Assembly (NCBI RefSeq): GCF_023954305.1
Contig: NZ_JAMLIG010000001.1
Coordinates: 2,666,001 to 2,730,000 of the forward strand
Direction: 5' to 3'
Source of the DNA: Mesorhizobium sp.
GTDB lineage: Bacteria; Pseudomonadota; Alphaproteobacteria; Rhizobiales; Rhizobiaceae
Length of the DNA: 64,000 nucleotides
Numbering within the stretch: position 1 is the first letter of the stretch; every line of letters starts with the position of its first letter. Of this stretch, positions 1 to 8,169 are shown one piece after another. Under the pieces are notes generated by a model. That model was not told where the DNA came from. It was given only the letters and a program-made list of their open reading frames with translations, and did not search any database. A program made the translations under genes and the position numbers.

Positions 1-120
1 GACGCGATCGCGCTGCTCTATCTCGACGCGCCGTTCCCCGAGAGCGTGCTCGCCGAACTGCGGGCCAACCCCAAGATCGCTTCGGCCAAGCCGCTTACTT
101 TCGACGTCGCGGCGGCGTGA
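1..120 (+). CDS. serA: D-3-phosphoglycerate dehydrogenase, C-terminal end (partial)
   Basis: Open from the first base to a TGA at 118-120, so only the last 39 residues are present. The piece reads as the end of an ACT domain (IALLYLDAPF... then AKPLTFDV), which matches the C-terminus of rhizobial SerA, the first enzyme of serine synthesis. The purA gene about 2.8 kb downstream fits the usual rhizobial serA-purA neighbourhood. A strong intrinsic terminator follows 25 bases after the stop. Assignment rests on a short tail and on context, so it is likely but not certain. Confidence 0.72.
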   Translation, partial: DAIALLYLDAPFPESVLAELRANPKIASAKPLTFDVAAA

Positions 121-145
121 TAGGGTCAGCACTCCCCGATATCGA

Positions 146-171
146 GGCGCGGCCGATGCCGCGCCTTTTTT
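146..171 (+). terminator. intrinsic terminator of serA
   Basis: A perfect 8-bp stem (GGCGCGGC / GCCGCGCC) with a CGAT loop is followed by six T residues. It lies 25 bases after the serA stop and ends 29 bases before the antitoxin gene, so it insulates serA from the toxin-antitoxin pair. Confidence 0.92.
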
Positions 172-200
172 GTCGGAGATGGATGCGCTACACTGAAAAC

Positions 201-425
201 ATGAAGCCAACCGACAAGATCGTGATCGATGCCTTCTGGGACAACGAAGCCCGGGTCTGGGTTGCATCTTCTCGCGGCGAACTCGGCCTCGTGACCGAAG
301 CTCGGACGATCGAAGACTTGCAGACGCGTATCGCCGACCTCCTTCCGGACCTGCTCGACGGCCATCCGGGTTCCTACGAGGTCGAGCTGATCAGCCGCTC
401 CTCCCAGGTCATTGCTGCCGAATGA
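201..425 (+). CDS. DUF1902 / HicB-like antitoxin
   Basis: A 74-residue protein beginning MKPTDKIVIDAFWDNEARVW, the compact beta-strand fold start of DUF1902/HicB-type antitoxins. It is expected to bind and neutralise the HicA-like toxin encoded immediately downstream; the two genes overlap by four bases (ATGA), which points to translational coupling. The order antitoxin-toxin is the reverse of classical hicAB. ATG 201 was chosen because upstream in-frame starts would lie inside the serA terminator. No good ribosome-binding site precedes it; a TACACT hexamer ends six bases before the ATG, so the mRNA may be leaderless. There is no separate C-terminal DNA-binding domain, so autoregulation is not evident. 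Confidence 0.75.
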   Translation: MKPTDKIVIDAFWDNEARVWVASSRGELGLVTEARTIEDLQTRIADLLPDLLDGHPGSYEVELISRSSQVIAAE

Positions 426-637
426 TGCAAATCCGAGTGTCGATGGGCAAGCTTGCCAAAGACACGCGAAAACTGCTCTCGACCGCTGGCTGGACCTTCC
501 TGAGGCATGCCAAGGGTGATCATGAGATTTGGACAAACACGGCGACGGGCGCGAAAGTGACCGTCGATGCGAACATGACCTCTCGCCATACGGCGAATGA
601 GATTCTGAAGAAGGCCGGATTACCGAAGGCATTCTGA
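422..637 (+). CDS. HicA-like mRNA interferase toxin (YcfA family)
   Basis: A 71-residue basic protein with the HicA double-stranded-RNA-binding-like pattern: a helix (KLAKDTRKLLSTAGW), then FLRHAKGDHEIW containing the catalytic-type His of the GDH motif, and a C-terminal helix (TANEILKKAGL). HicA proteins cleave mRNA until bound by their partner. The gene overlaps the antitoxin by ATGA; a second ATG at 425 is an equally possible start. It ends 81 bases before the convergent ROK-family gene. Confidence 0.82.
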   Translation: MMQIRVSMGKLAKDTRKLLSTAGWTFLRHAKGDHEIWTNTATGAKVTVDANMTSRHTANEILKKAGLPKAF

Positions 638-718
638 TCATTGGCTTCGTCCGAATACGCTTAGGCCTGGGCTCTGCCCCGGCCTCTCCGGCAGCGATGA
701 CCAGCGAAGGCGCGCGTT

Positions 719-1792
719 TCAAGTCTCGCGGTTGGTGAAGTGGGCGTTGCCGAGGCCGGTGCCGATGGTCAGCACTGCCCAATGTTTCACATCGCGCATC
801 CGCGGCAGTTGGCTGAGGCCCTGCACGACCGCATCGTTGTGCATGCGCACCTCGGTCTCGTAACCGAGTATGTCGGGGATTTCCGCTGCGAGCCGTTCCG
901 GCAGGTTGAAGGATTTGCTCTCCCAGGATCCGGGCAGGTTCTGCGCGCCGTCGCTGACATGGCCGTCCGGATCGATCGTCCCCGGACAGCCGACGCCGAT
1001 GAAGGGGGCGAGATCGAGGTCGGCGTCCTCGGCGTGCTCGATCAGGCGGCGCAGCATCCTGACGAGCCTGGACACCAGCTGGTCGCGGCCGATGTCCGGC
1101 TGGTTGGCGTGGCGCCAGAGCTCCATGCGCGACACCTTGATCTTCTTCGGATAGGGCGCGCGCTTGCGCGACATGCGCAGCATGCCGGCGCGGACGTTGG
1201 AGCCGCCGATGTCGACCGCGAGCATCGCTTCATGCCCGGCGAGCGCTTCGGGAGGCCACAGGTAGGCCGAGCCGATCAATCCGGCCTCGTCCGGGTCCTT
1301 GTCGATCGGGATCAGGTCGACGGAAATGCCGTCCATCTTGAGCAAGGCCGAAGCGCGGCCGATCGCCCATTCGCCGACACGGCTGTCGCGCATGCCGCCG
1401 CCGACAGCGATCCGCTGCGTGCCGCGCCAGCCCTTGTCCTTCAGAAACCGCCGCGTCACCAGGGCCAGTTGCTGGGCGAACTCCTCCACCGTGGTGAAGA
1501 TCAGGCCAACGGTCGCGACGTCGCCCTCGATCGGCATTCGATCCAACTCGCGCCGCTTGATCTTCCGCGTCTTGCGCTTGCCGAGCGGATCTCCGCCGTG
1601 CTTGCGCCACTGCTTTCTGGCATCGTCGAGGATGTCGACGAAGGCGCGGCTGTTGGCGCGATCGCCGAGGAAGCCATCGCCGTCGCGGATCTTGAGATTG
1701 ACCTTGTCGACGGTGACCGTCGGCAAGTCATCTGAGCCGTGGATGACCTTCGACGCCGGCGCCTTCGCCCCGGATTTCTTGCGGCCTGCCAA
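719..1792 (-). CDS. ROK-family kinase-like protein with circularly permuted motif order
   Basis: A 357-residue protein carrying all the usual ROK sugar-kinase signatures, but in rotated order. Canonical C-terminal elements come first (IAVGGGMRD near 128-136, DEAGLIGSAYL at 168-178), then the canonical N-terminal phosphate-binding motif (LAVDIGGSNVRAG at 191-203), GCPGTIDPDG (268-277), the catalytic-type HND (318-320) and GTGLGN (344-349) close to the C-terminus. The ROK zinc-binding CGCGxxGC segment is not seen. The first ~75 residues are basic and unassigned. Probable role: phosphorylation of a sugar, or a derived regulatory function; the substrate cannot be told. It follows a DMT transporter gene on the same strand. 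Confidence 0.78.
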   Translation of the reverse strand: MAGRKKSGAKAPASKVIHGSDDLPTVTVDKVNLKIRDGDGFLGDRANSRAFVDILDDARKQWRKHGGDPLGKRKTRKIKRRELDRMPIEGDVATVGLIFTTVEEFAQQLALVTRRFLKDKGWRGTQRIAVGGGMRDSRVGEWAIGRASALLKMDGISVDLIPIDKDPDEAGLIGSAYLWPPEALAGHEAMLAVDIGGSNVRAGMLRMSRKRAPYPKKIKVSRMELWRHANQPDIGRDQLVSRLVRMLRRLIEHAEDADLDLAPFIGVGCPGTIDPDGHVSDGAQNLPGSWESKSFNLPERLAAEIPDILGYETEVRMHNDAVVQGLSQLPRMRDVKHWAVLTIGTGLGNAHFTNRET

Positions 1793-1856
1793 GCAAATCT
1801 CCCTCCGCTCGTATCTCCGGAATGCAGAACGCGCGCGGGGGCGGGAGGTTCAAAAG

Positions 1857-2759
1857 CTAGCTATCGCCCCGGGGCGCCGCCCGTCTGCCGCTCCATTCGG
1901 CGAGGCCGATGCCGCCGAGCACCAGCACGATCGCCAGCGCATGATAGGGCTCGAATACCTCGCCGATGATCAGGATGGCGAGCAGCGTGCCGAAGATCGG
2001 GACGAGATTGATGAACAGGCCGGCGCGGTTGGCGCCGATCAGCTCGACGCCGCGGATATAGAAGGACTGCGCGAGGAGCGAGGGGAAGACGACCGTGTAG
2101 ACCACGATCAGCCACCCTTGCTTATCCGGCCAGATTCCAGAACCGCTGGCGAATTCGTAGGCGATGAAGGGAACAGAGGTGACGGCGGCGGAAAAGGTCA
2201 GGGCGACCATCATCGTCTGCCAGTGGATCGCCGGCTTGTAGCGGAGCATGACCGTGTAGCCGCCGTAGAACAGGACCGCGAGCATCATCAGCGCGTCGCC
2301 GCGGTTGAGATCGAGCGCGAGCAGGCGTTGCGGATCGCCGTGGCTCGCCGCCACGCCGACGCCGACGACCGAAAGAAGAAAGCCGACGACCTGAAGTCCG
2401 GTGACGCGCGTGCCGAAGATCAGGAAGTTCAGGACGAACACCACCAGCGGCATCGCCGCGTGCTCGATCGAGCCGTTCACGGCCGTCGTGTGGAGCAGCG
2501 CGGTGTAGAAGGCGAGGTTGTAGGCCGAGAAGCCGACACCGCCCAGCACGAACAGAAAGAGAAGCGATTTCCGCGCGGCGGCCCAGTCCTGCTTCAGCCG
2601 CGGCCATGCGAAGGGCAGCAGGCACGCGCACGCGAGCGTCCACCGCGCACCCGTGAGCAGCATCGGCGAGATGTGGCCGACCGCGAGCTTGCCGGCGACG
2701 GCGTTGCCGCCCCAGAATAGCGTGGTCAGGGCCAGAAGGACGTAGGCGAGCCGATACAT
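1857..2759 (-). CDS. EamA/DMT family transporter
   Basis: A 300-residue polytopic inner-membrane protein with about ten hydrophobic segments and the two-fold EamA repeat (FWGGNAVAGKLA in the first half, GANRAGLFINLVPIFGTLLA in the second). The family exports metabolites or amino acids; the substrate is not predictable. ATG 2759 was preferred to a TTG nine bases upstream. It lies upstream of the ROK gene on the same strand with a 64-base gap and is divergent from purA. Confidence 0.85.
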   Translation of the reverse strand: MYRLAYVLLALTTLFWGGNAVAGKLAVGHISPMLLTGARWTLACACLLPFAWPRLKQDWAAARKSLLFLFVLGGVGFSAYNLAFYTALLHTTAVNGSIEHAAMPLVVFVLNFLIFGTRVTGLQVVGFLLSVVGVGVAASHGDPQRLLALDLNRGDALMMLAVLFYGGYTVMLRYKPAIHWQTMMVALTFSAAVTSVPFIAYEFASGSGIWPDKQGWLIVVYTVVFPSLLAQSFYIRGVELIGANRAGLFINLVPIFGTLLAILIIGEVFEPYHALAIVLVLGGIGLAEWSGRRAAPRGDS

Positions 2760-2934
2760 GGGCGGCAAGGCCTATGCGCATCGGCACGGCTTGGCAACCG
2801 ATCCACCCGCCGCTTGCGTTGCGCCAGCCCGGGAAACTTCGCCCCGCTCCCAAAGAAGGGTCGCGCGTGCGCATACTTGCCGCTATAGAGGCCACGAAAA
2901 ACGGCGCGTCAGGCGTGCATCCGGGGAAGGCAAT

Positions 2935-4224
2935 ATGACAAACGTGGTGGTCGTCGGCTCTCAGTGGGGCGACGAAGGCAAGGGCAAGATCGTCGACTGG
3001 CTGGCCGACCGCGCCGACGTGGTCGTGCGCTTTCACGGCGGTCACAATGCCGGCCATACGCTGGTCATCGACGGCGTCAGCTACAAGCTGGCGCTGCTGC
3101 CGTCGGGTCTCGTCCAGGGCAAGCTGTCGGTGATCGGCAACGGGGTCGTGGTCGACCCGCATCATTTCGTACAGGAAGTCGAGAAGCTCCGCGCTCAGGG
3201 AGTGACGATCACGCCGGATATCCTGCGCATCGCCGACAATGCCCCGCTGATCCTGTCGCTGCACCGCGAACTCGACGCCATCCGCGAGGATGCCAATTCC
3301 GGCCTCAAGATCGGCACGACGCGGCGCGGCATCGGGCCGGCCTACGAGGACAAGGTCGGTCGCCGGTCGATCCGCCTGGTCGACCTGGCGGAGCCGGAAA
3401 CGCTGATGCTCAAGATCGAGCGGCTGCTCACCCATCACAACGCACTGCGGCGCGGCATGGGGCTGGAGGAGATTTCGGCAAACGCCATCCATGAGGAACT
3501 GACATCTATCGCGGGGGAAATCCTGCCCTACATGGATCAGGTCTGGCGCGTTCTCGACGAGAAGCGCCGCGCCGGCGCCCGCATCCTGTTCGAAGGCGCG
3601 CAGGGTGCCCTGCTCGACAACGACCACGGCACCTATCCGTTCGTGACGTCGTCGAATACGGTGTCCGGACAGGCAGCCGCCGGATCGGGGCTGGGGCCGA
3701 CGGCGATCGGCTACGTGCTCGGCATCACCAAGGCTTATACGACGCGCGTCGGCGAGGGGCCGTTCCCCTGCGAGCTCGACGACGAGGTCGGCCGCCACCT
3801 GGCGACTGTCGGCCGCGAAGTTGGCGTCAACACGGGACGCCCCCGCCGCTGCGGCTGGTTTGACGCCGTGCTGGTGCGCCAGACCGTCAAGACATCGGGC
3901 ATCACCGGCATCGCCCTGACGAAACTCGACGTGCTGGACGGCCTCAAGGAGATCAAGATCTGTGTCGGCTACGATCTCGACGGGCGCAGGGTCGACTATT
4001 TGCCGGCGTCGATGCGTGCGCAGGCCGAGGCGACGCCGGTCTACGAGACGTTCGAGGGATGGTCGCAGACGACGGCCGGCGCCCGCAGCTGGTCCGAACT
4101 GCCCGCCCAGGCGATCAAATATGTCCGCCGTATCGAGGAACTGATCGGCGCGCCGGTCGCCTTGCTGTCGACAAGTCCGGAACGCGACGACACAATTCTT
4201 GTGACGGATCCGTTTGAAGATTAG
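2935..4224 (+). CDS. purA: adenylosuccinate synthase
   Basis: A 429-residue cytosolic enzyme that joins IMP and aspartate using GTP, the first step from IMP to AMP. It begins MTNVVVVGSQWGDEGKGKIV with the diagnostic GDEGKGK loop (Asp13 region), has HNAGHT in the substrate site, IGTTRRGIGPAYEDK, and GRPRRCGWFD near residue 305. Length is that of the family. The start is set by GGGGAAGG six bases before ATG 2935. Confidence 0.97.
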   Translation: MTNVVVVGSQWGDEGKGKIVDWLADRADVVVRFHGGHNAGHTLVIDGVSYKLALLPSGLVQGKLSVIGNGVVVDPHHFVQEVEKLRAQGVTITPDILRIADNAPLILSLHRELDAIREDANSGLKIGTTRRGIGPAYEDKVGRRSIRLVDLAEPETLMLKIERLLTHHNALRRGMGLEEISANAIHEELTSIAGEILPYMDQVWRVLDEKRRAGARILFEGAQGALLDNDHGTYPFVTSSNTVSGQAAAGSGLGPTAIGYVLGITKAYTTRVGEGPFPCELDDEVGRHLATVGREVGVNTGRPRRCGWFDAVLVRQTVKTSGITGIALTKLDVLDGLKEIKICVGYDLDGRRVDYLPASMRAQAEATPVYETFEGWSQTTAGARSWSELPAQAIKYVRRIEELIGAPVALLSTSPERDDTILVTDPFED

Positions 4225-4315
4225 AGCAGTTATGGCAATCATCGCCGTTGGCACCATCATCTGGACAAAAAGAGGGGCCAGAGCGGCACCGCGAAGCAAA
4301 GTGGAAGCATCCTGA

Positions 4316-5827
4316 ATGGCGGATTTCGTCGCGGTTCTGAAGAAGACGATCGACGGACTGGGCGAAACGACCCCGGAGGTGAGGGCGCGCGTCTACGAAA
4401 AGGCGCGAGCCACGATCTCGGCGAAGCTCGCAGCCATTAGCCCGCCACCCGCCCCGTCCGTCGTCGAACGGCAGAAGGCGGCGCTCGAACAGGCCATCAG
4501 GACGATCGAGGCCGAATACTCGTCGCCGCCTCCGGCGCCTGCGGGCGACGACTTCGACGAGGCGATGAAGACCCTCGGGGCGCCGGTCAAGGTCGCCCCG
4601 CCGGCGGCGAAGCCGACGGCCGCCCCGCCCGCGGCGGCGAAGGAACATCGCACGCCGGATCCCGCGCCGGATGCTCCGGCAATTCCGGAACCGGAGGAGG
4701 CCGGGTCCGACGGGTTCACTGCCGATCGTCCCGCATCGGAGCAATTCTCCGGGACGCCGCGCGCCGGATCGCGTGGCCGGTTGGGCTTGGCCGCCGTCGC
4801 GCTCATCGTCCTCGTCTTTGCAGGTGCGGCCGGATATGCGGTCTGGCTCAATCGCGCCGAGGTCTCCGCCATGCTTGGCATCGGGCAACCCGCCCCGCAG
4901 CAGGAAGCCGCGGCTCCCGCTAAGCCCGCCAAGCCGGAACCGGAGGCCGCAAAGGCCGAGCCGGAACCGCAGGCCGCGCCCGAAACACCCGCCCCCGAGC
5001 CGGTGGTCCAGAAATTCACGCAGAAGCTCAATCCCGACGGAACCGAGACCGATCAAGGCCCTGCCGGCGGAACGCCGGGCGTCGGCGAGGGCACGTCGGT
5101 GGCCGAGCTGACGGTCCAGCCGCCGGGAACTGTTGAGGGGACGCCGGCCGCTTCCGAAACGGTTCCGCCGGCCGCGGATACGGCGACACCGGAAACTCCC
5201 GCCGCACCCGAGACACCTGCCGGCGCCGAGACGGCGCAGGCACCTGCGCCGCAAGCCGAGCAGCCTGCCGCGGTCCCCGTCGGCCAGCGCGCGATTTTCT
5301 ACGAGGAGCGCACCAGCGTCAACGGCGGGTCGGCCGAGTCCGGCAGCACGGTTTGGTCGCTGGTTCAGGAATCGCCGGGCGGCGACCAGCCGCCGGAGCC
5401 GGCGATCCGGGCCGATGCGAGCATACCGGGCAAGGACATCCAGCTTCGCATGACGATCCGCCGCAACGGCGATCCGACCCTGCCGGCCAGCCATATCGTC
5501 GAGCTGATCTTCCTGACGCCCGACAATTTCGAAGGCGGGGTGATCGACAATCTGCTGCGCATGACGATGAAGGAGACCGAAGAGGCCACGGGCAATCCGG
5601 TGCTCGGCGTTCCGGCAAAGATCGGCGCGGGTTTCTTCCTGATTGCTCTGGCGGACGGCAAGGCCGAGATGGAAGCGAACATGCAGCTCTTCCGGCGCAT
5701 GAAGTGGATCGATATCCCGATCGTCTACGGGTCGGGCCGGCGCGCCCTGATGACGCTGGAGCGGGGACTTCCCGGCGACAAGGTTTTCGAGGACGCGCTG
5801 CGCGCCTGGAGCCAGCCGAACGGCTGA
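4316..5827 (+). CDS. conserved hypothetical single-pass membrane protein
   Basis: A 503-residue protein seen downstream of purA in rhizobia, function unknown to me. Residues 1-70 form a soluble helical domain beginning MADFVAVLKKTIDGLG. A Pro/Ala-rich linker follows, then one transmembrane helix at about 157-178 (LAAVALIVLVFAGAAGYAVW). Next comes a long Ala/Pro/Glu-rich periplasmic spacer (about 190-315) and a globular C-terminal domain (about 320-500) containing the segments RAIFYEERTS and DIQLRMTIRRNGDPTLPASH. The layout recalls TonB-like envelope-spanning proteins, but no TonB box-binding domain is seen. It starts 91 bases after purA. Confidence 0.7.
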   Translation: MADFVAVLKKTIDGLGETTPEVRARVYEKARATISAKLAAISPPPAPSVVERQKAALEQAIRTIEAEYSSPPPAPAGDDFDEAMKTLGAPVKVAPPAAKPTAAPPAAAKEHRTPDPAPDAPAIPEPEEAGSDGFTADRPASEQFSGTPRAGSRGRLGLAAVALIVLVFAGAAGYAVWLNRAEVSAMLGIGQPAPQQEAAAPAKPAKPEPEAAKAEPEPQAAPETPAPEPVVQKFTQKLNPDGTETDQGPAGGTPGVGEGTSVAELTVQPPGTVEGTPAASETVPPAADTATPETPAAPETPAGAETAQAPAPQAEQPAAVPVGQRAIFYEERTSVNGGSAESGSTVWSLVQESPGGDQPPEPAIRADASIPGKDIQLRMTIRRNGDPTLPASHIVELIFLTPDNFEGGVIDNLLRMTMKETEEATGNPVLGVPAKIGAGFFLIALADGKAEMEANMQLFRRMKWIDIPIVYGSGRRALMTLERGLPGDKVFEDALRAWSQPNG

Positions 5828-5840
5828 ACTGGCGAACCGC

Positions 5841-5879
5841 TCAAAAAGAAGACGGCGCGAGGTTTTTGCCCCGCGCCGT
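5841..5879 (-). terminator. intrinsic terminator of rpoH
   Basis: On the minus strand an ACGGCGCG / CGCGCCGT stem (5852-5879) with a loop containing AAAAACC is followed by TCTTCTTTTTG. It begins about 20 bases after the rpoH stop and also separates rpoH from the convergent hypothetical gene ending at 5827. Confidence 0.88.
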
Positions 5880-5899
5880 TCTGCTTGAATGCGATCCCG

Positions 5900-6811
5900 T
5901 CAGTGGGCGGGCGCGGCCTCGACGGTGCGCAGCGCCTGCATCTGGCGCTTGGCGGCGGCCTTGACCGCATCCTGCACCTTCTCGAAGGCCCGCACCTCGA
6001 TCTGGCGCACGCGTTCGCGGCTGATGTCGAACTCGGCCGACAGTTCCTCGAGCGTCATCGGATCGTCGGCGAGGCGGCGCGCCTCGAAGATGCGCCGCTC
6101 GCGGTCGTTGAGCACCGACAGCGCGCCGGCGAGCATCGACCGGCGATTGTCCAGTTCGTCCTGCTCGACGAGCATCTCTTCCTGGTTGGCATGGTCGTCG
6201 ACCAGCCAGTCCTGCCATTCGCCGGATTCGCCTTCCGATGCGCGGATCGGCGCGTTGAGCGAAGCGTCGCCTGAGAGGCGGCGGTTCATCGACACCACCT
6301 CTTCCTTGGACACATTGAGCCGCGTCGCGATTTCCTCGACCTGTTCCGGGTTGAGGTCGCCGTCGTCCAGCGCCTGGATCTTGCTCTTCACCTTGCGCAG
6401 GTTGAAGAACAGCCGCTTCTGGTTCGCGGTGGTGCCCATCTTCACGAGGCTCCACGAGCGCAGGATGTATTCCTGGATCGACGCCTTGATCCACCACATG
6501 GCGTAGGTCGCCAGGCGGAAGCCGCGCTCCGGCTCGAATTTCTTGACGGCCTGCATCAGGCCGACATTGCCTTCGGAAATCACTTCGCCGATCGGCAGGC
6601 CATAGCCGCGGTAGCCCATCGCGATCTTGGCGACGAGCCGCAGGTGGCTGGTGACGAGCTTGTGCGCCGCGTTGGTATCGCTGTGCTCGGCGTAGCGCTT
6701 GGCAAGCATGTATTCTTCTTCCGGCTGAAGCATCGGAAAGCGGCGGATCTCCTCGAGATACCGCGACAGGCCGCCTTCGCCGGAAACGATGCTGGGTAAT
6801 GACTGGGCCAT
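5900..6811 (-). CDS. rpoH: RNA polymerase sigma factor RpoH (sigma-32)
   Basis: A 303-residue heat-shock sigma factor. Region 2 includes RFPMLQPEEEYMLAKRY and FEPERGFRLATYAMWWIKA. The RpoH-specific box QKRLFFNLRK is at 131-140. Region 4 ends with TLEELSAEFDISRERVRQIE. The start at 6811 (MAQSLPSIVS) is fixed by AGGGAGGG seven bases upstream; an in-frame ATG at 6913 would add an atypical extension. A CTATAT hexamer about 85 bases upstream of this start may be a -10 element, but I see no convincing -35. The gene has its own terminator downstream. Confidence 0.96.
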   Translation of the reverse strand: MAQSLPSIVSGEGGLSRYLEEIRRFPMLQPEEEYMLAKRYAEHSDTNAAHKLVTSHLRLVAKIAMGYRGYGLPIGEVISEGNVGLMQAVKKFEPERGFRLATYAMWWIKASIQEYILRSWSLVKMGTTANQKRLFFNLRKVKSKIQALDDGDLNPEQVEEIATRLNVSKEEVVSMNRRLSGDASLNAPIRASEGESGEWQDWLVDDHANQEEMLVEQDELDNRRSMLAGALSVLNDRERRIFEARRLADDPMTLEELSAEFDISRERVRQIEVRAFEKVQDAVKAAAKRQMQALRTVEAAPAH

Positions 6812-6983
6812 GATAGCGCCCTCCCTCTCATGAGTATCGCGCCCCCGGAAACGGCAGGCGCTCCCTCCGCGGGCCGGATACGCACCCGCGGACATGTCCT
6901 TATATAGCAACAATCACGGCAATAACATGGTCACCTTTGGAAACTTACTCACTGTCACGCACAAGTGAACGGTGCGCCGGTCG

Positions 6984-7286
6984 TCACCAGCGCGTCTTTT
7001 CGCCGGGAGCCGCGGGTTCGATCGCCAGCGCATGCACACCCGAATCGAGTTCCTCCGCGAGCAGGGAGTTGATCGCCCTGTGCCGCTCGACTCGGCTCAT
7101 GAGGGCAAATGCCGGGGCGACGATCCTGACGCGGAAATGGGTTTCGCCGGCCCCGTCGAATGTGGCGTGATGGCCGGATTCGGAATGGTGATGGCCGGCA
7201 TGAAGGTGGCTTTCGTTGAGGACGATCAGGCGCTCCGGCGCAAAGGCGTCGCGCAGTTTCGTTTCGATAGCCTGCTGAATGGACAT
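6984..7286 (-). CDS. bolA: BolA family protein
   Basis: A 100-residue BolA-fold protein beginning MSIQQAIETKLRDAFAPERL, with HHSESGHHATFDG and the helix-turn-helix-like ALMSRVERHRAINSLL. BolA proteins pair with monothiol glutaredoxins in iron-sulfur and redox homeostasis. ATG 7286 has GGAG nine bases upstream; the longer in-frame start at 7316 lacks one. It is divergent from the J-domain gene, an arrangement conserved in rhizobia next to cobS and cobT. Confidence 0.92.
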   Translation of the reverse strand: MSIQQAIETKLRDAFAPERLIVLNESHLHAGHHHSESGHHATFDGAGETHFRVRIVAPAFALMSRVERHRAINSLLAEELDSGVHALAIEPAAPGEKTRW

Positions 7287-7408
7287 TTCGGATCTCCGCG
7301 ACCATATAGGGACCAAGCCCCGACATTGACGTCCGATTCACGCGATAGGTTCATTGTCGCGCGAAAGTCAATTCTTGTATCCATCCGCGAAGCACCCATA
7401 ATCCGCCG

Positions 7409-8029
7409 ATGACCGCCTATTCGAAAATCTTCGATCGGATCAAGGTCCGACCCGACGCCAAGGCCGAGGCGGCTGCGCGTTCGCCGGCCTGCCAGTGGGA
7501 CGGCTGCGCCGAGGCCGGCACGCACAAGGCGCCGGTCGGCCGCATGCGCGAGGGGGAGTATTTCCGCTTCTGCATCGACCACGTGCGCGAATACAACAAG
7601 GGTTACAACTACTTCTCCGGGCTGCGCGATTCCGACATCGCGCGCTTCCAGAAGGAGGCGCTGACCGGGCACCGGCCGACCTGGACGATGGGCGTCAACG
7701 CCGCGGCGCGCTCGATGCCGGAGTTCTCGGCGAAGCGGTCCGGCAGGGCCGGCTATTACAGCCGCGTGCGCGACCCCTTCAACCTGTTCGGCGGCACCGG
7801 CGGCTACCAGCCGCCCGAGCGCTCGCGCAAGGCCCGCCCGCTTGAGGCCAAGGCGCTCGAAACGCTTGGTCTTGCCGCGAATGCGACTGGCGAAGCGATC
7901 AAGGCGCGTTATAAGCAGCTTGTGAAGCAGCACCATCCGGATGCCAATGGCGGCAACCGGGGGTCTGAAGATCGTTTTCGGGACGTCATCCAGGCATACC
8001 GGCTCCTGAAACAGTCCGGTTTCTGCTGA
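7409..8029 (+). CDS. J-domain (DnaJ-like) protein
   Basis: A 206-residue protein with a C-terminal J domain: KALETLGL at about 149, RYKQLVKQHHPDANGG with the HPD motif near 180, and VIQAYRLLKQSGF at the end. J domains stimulate DnaK ATPase. The N-terminal ~140 residues include C-x4-C and FCIDH segments that could bind a metal and are otherwise unassigned. A G/F linker and the DnaJ zinc finger are absent, so this is a type III co-chaperone rather than DnaJ itself. Its place between bolA and cobST is conserved in the order. Confidence 0.88.
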   Translation: MTAYSKIFDRIKVRPDAKAEAAARSPACQWDGCAEAGTHKAPVGRMREGEYFRFCIDHVREYNKGYNYFSGLRDSDIARFQKEALTGHRPTWTMGVNAAARSMPEFSAKRSGRAGYYSRVRDPFNLFGGTGGYQPPERSRKARPLEAKALETLGLAANATGEAIKARYKQLVKQHHPDANGGNRGSEDRFRDVIQAYRLLKQSGFC

Positions 8030-8169
8030 CAGCGGATCGGGCGTTCGGAAGCCGGGCAAGTTTCTTGGCCCGGGTGTTTCCACCCGGCCCTGATTTGGTC
8101 TAAAGACAGCCCGAAAATTCGGTTTGATAGGTTGCGCGGAGCGCCATTGCTGCCCGCGCTGGAGGCATG

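Noticed and set aside
8030..8169. Possible cobalamin riboswitch before cobS
   Set aside because: The leader is only 140 bases and lacks a B12-box-like segment; a short GC-rich hairpin near 8070-8087 is all that is visible.
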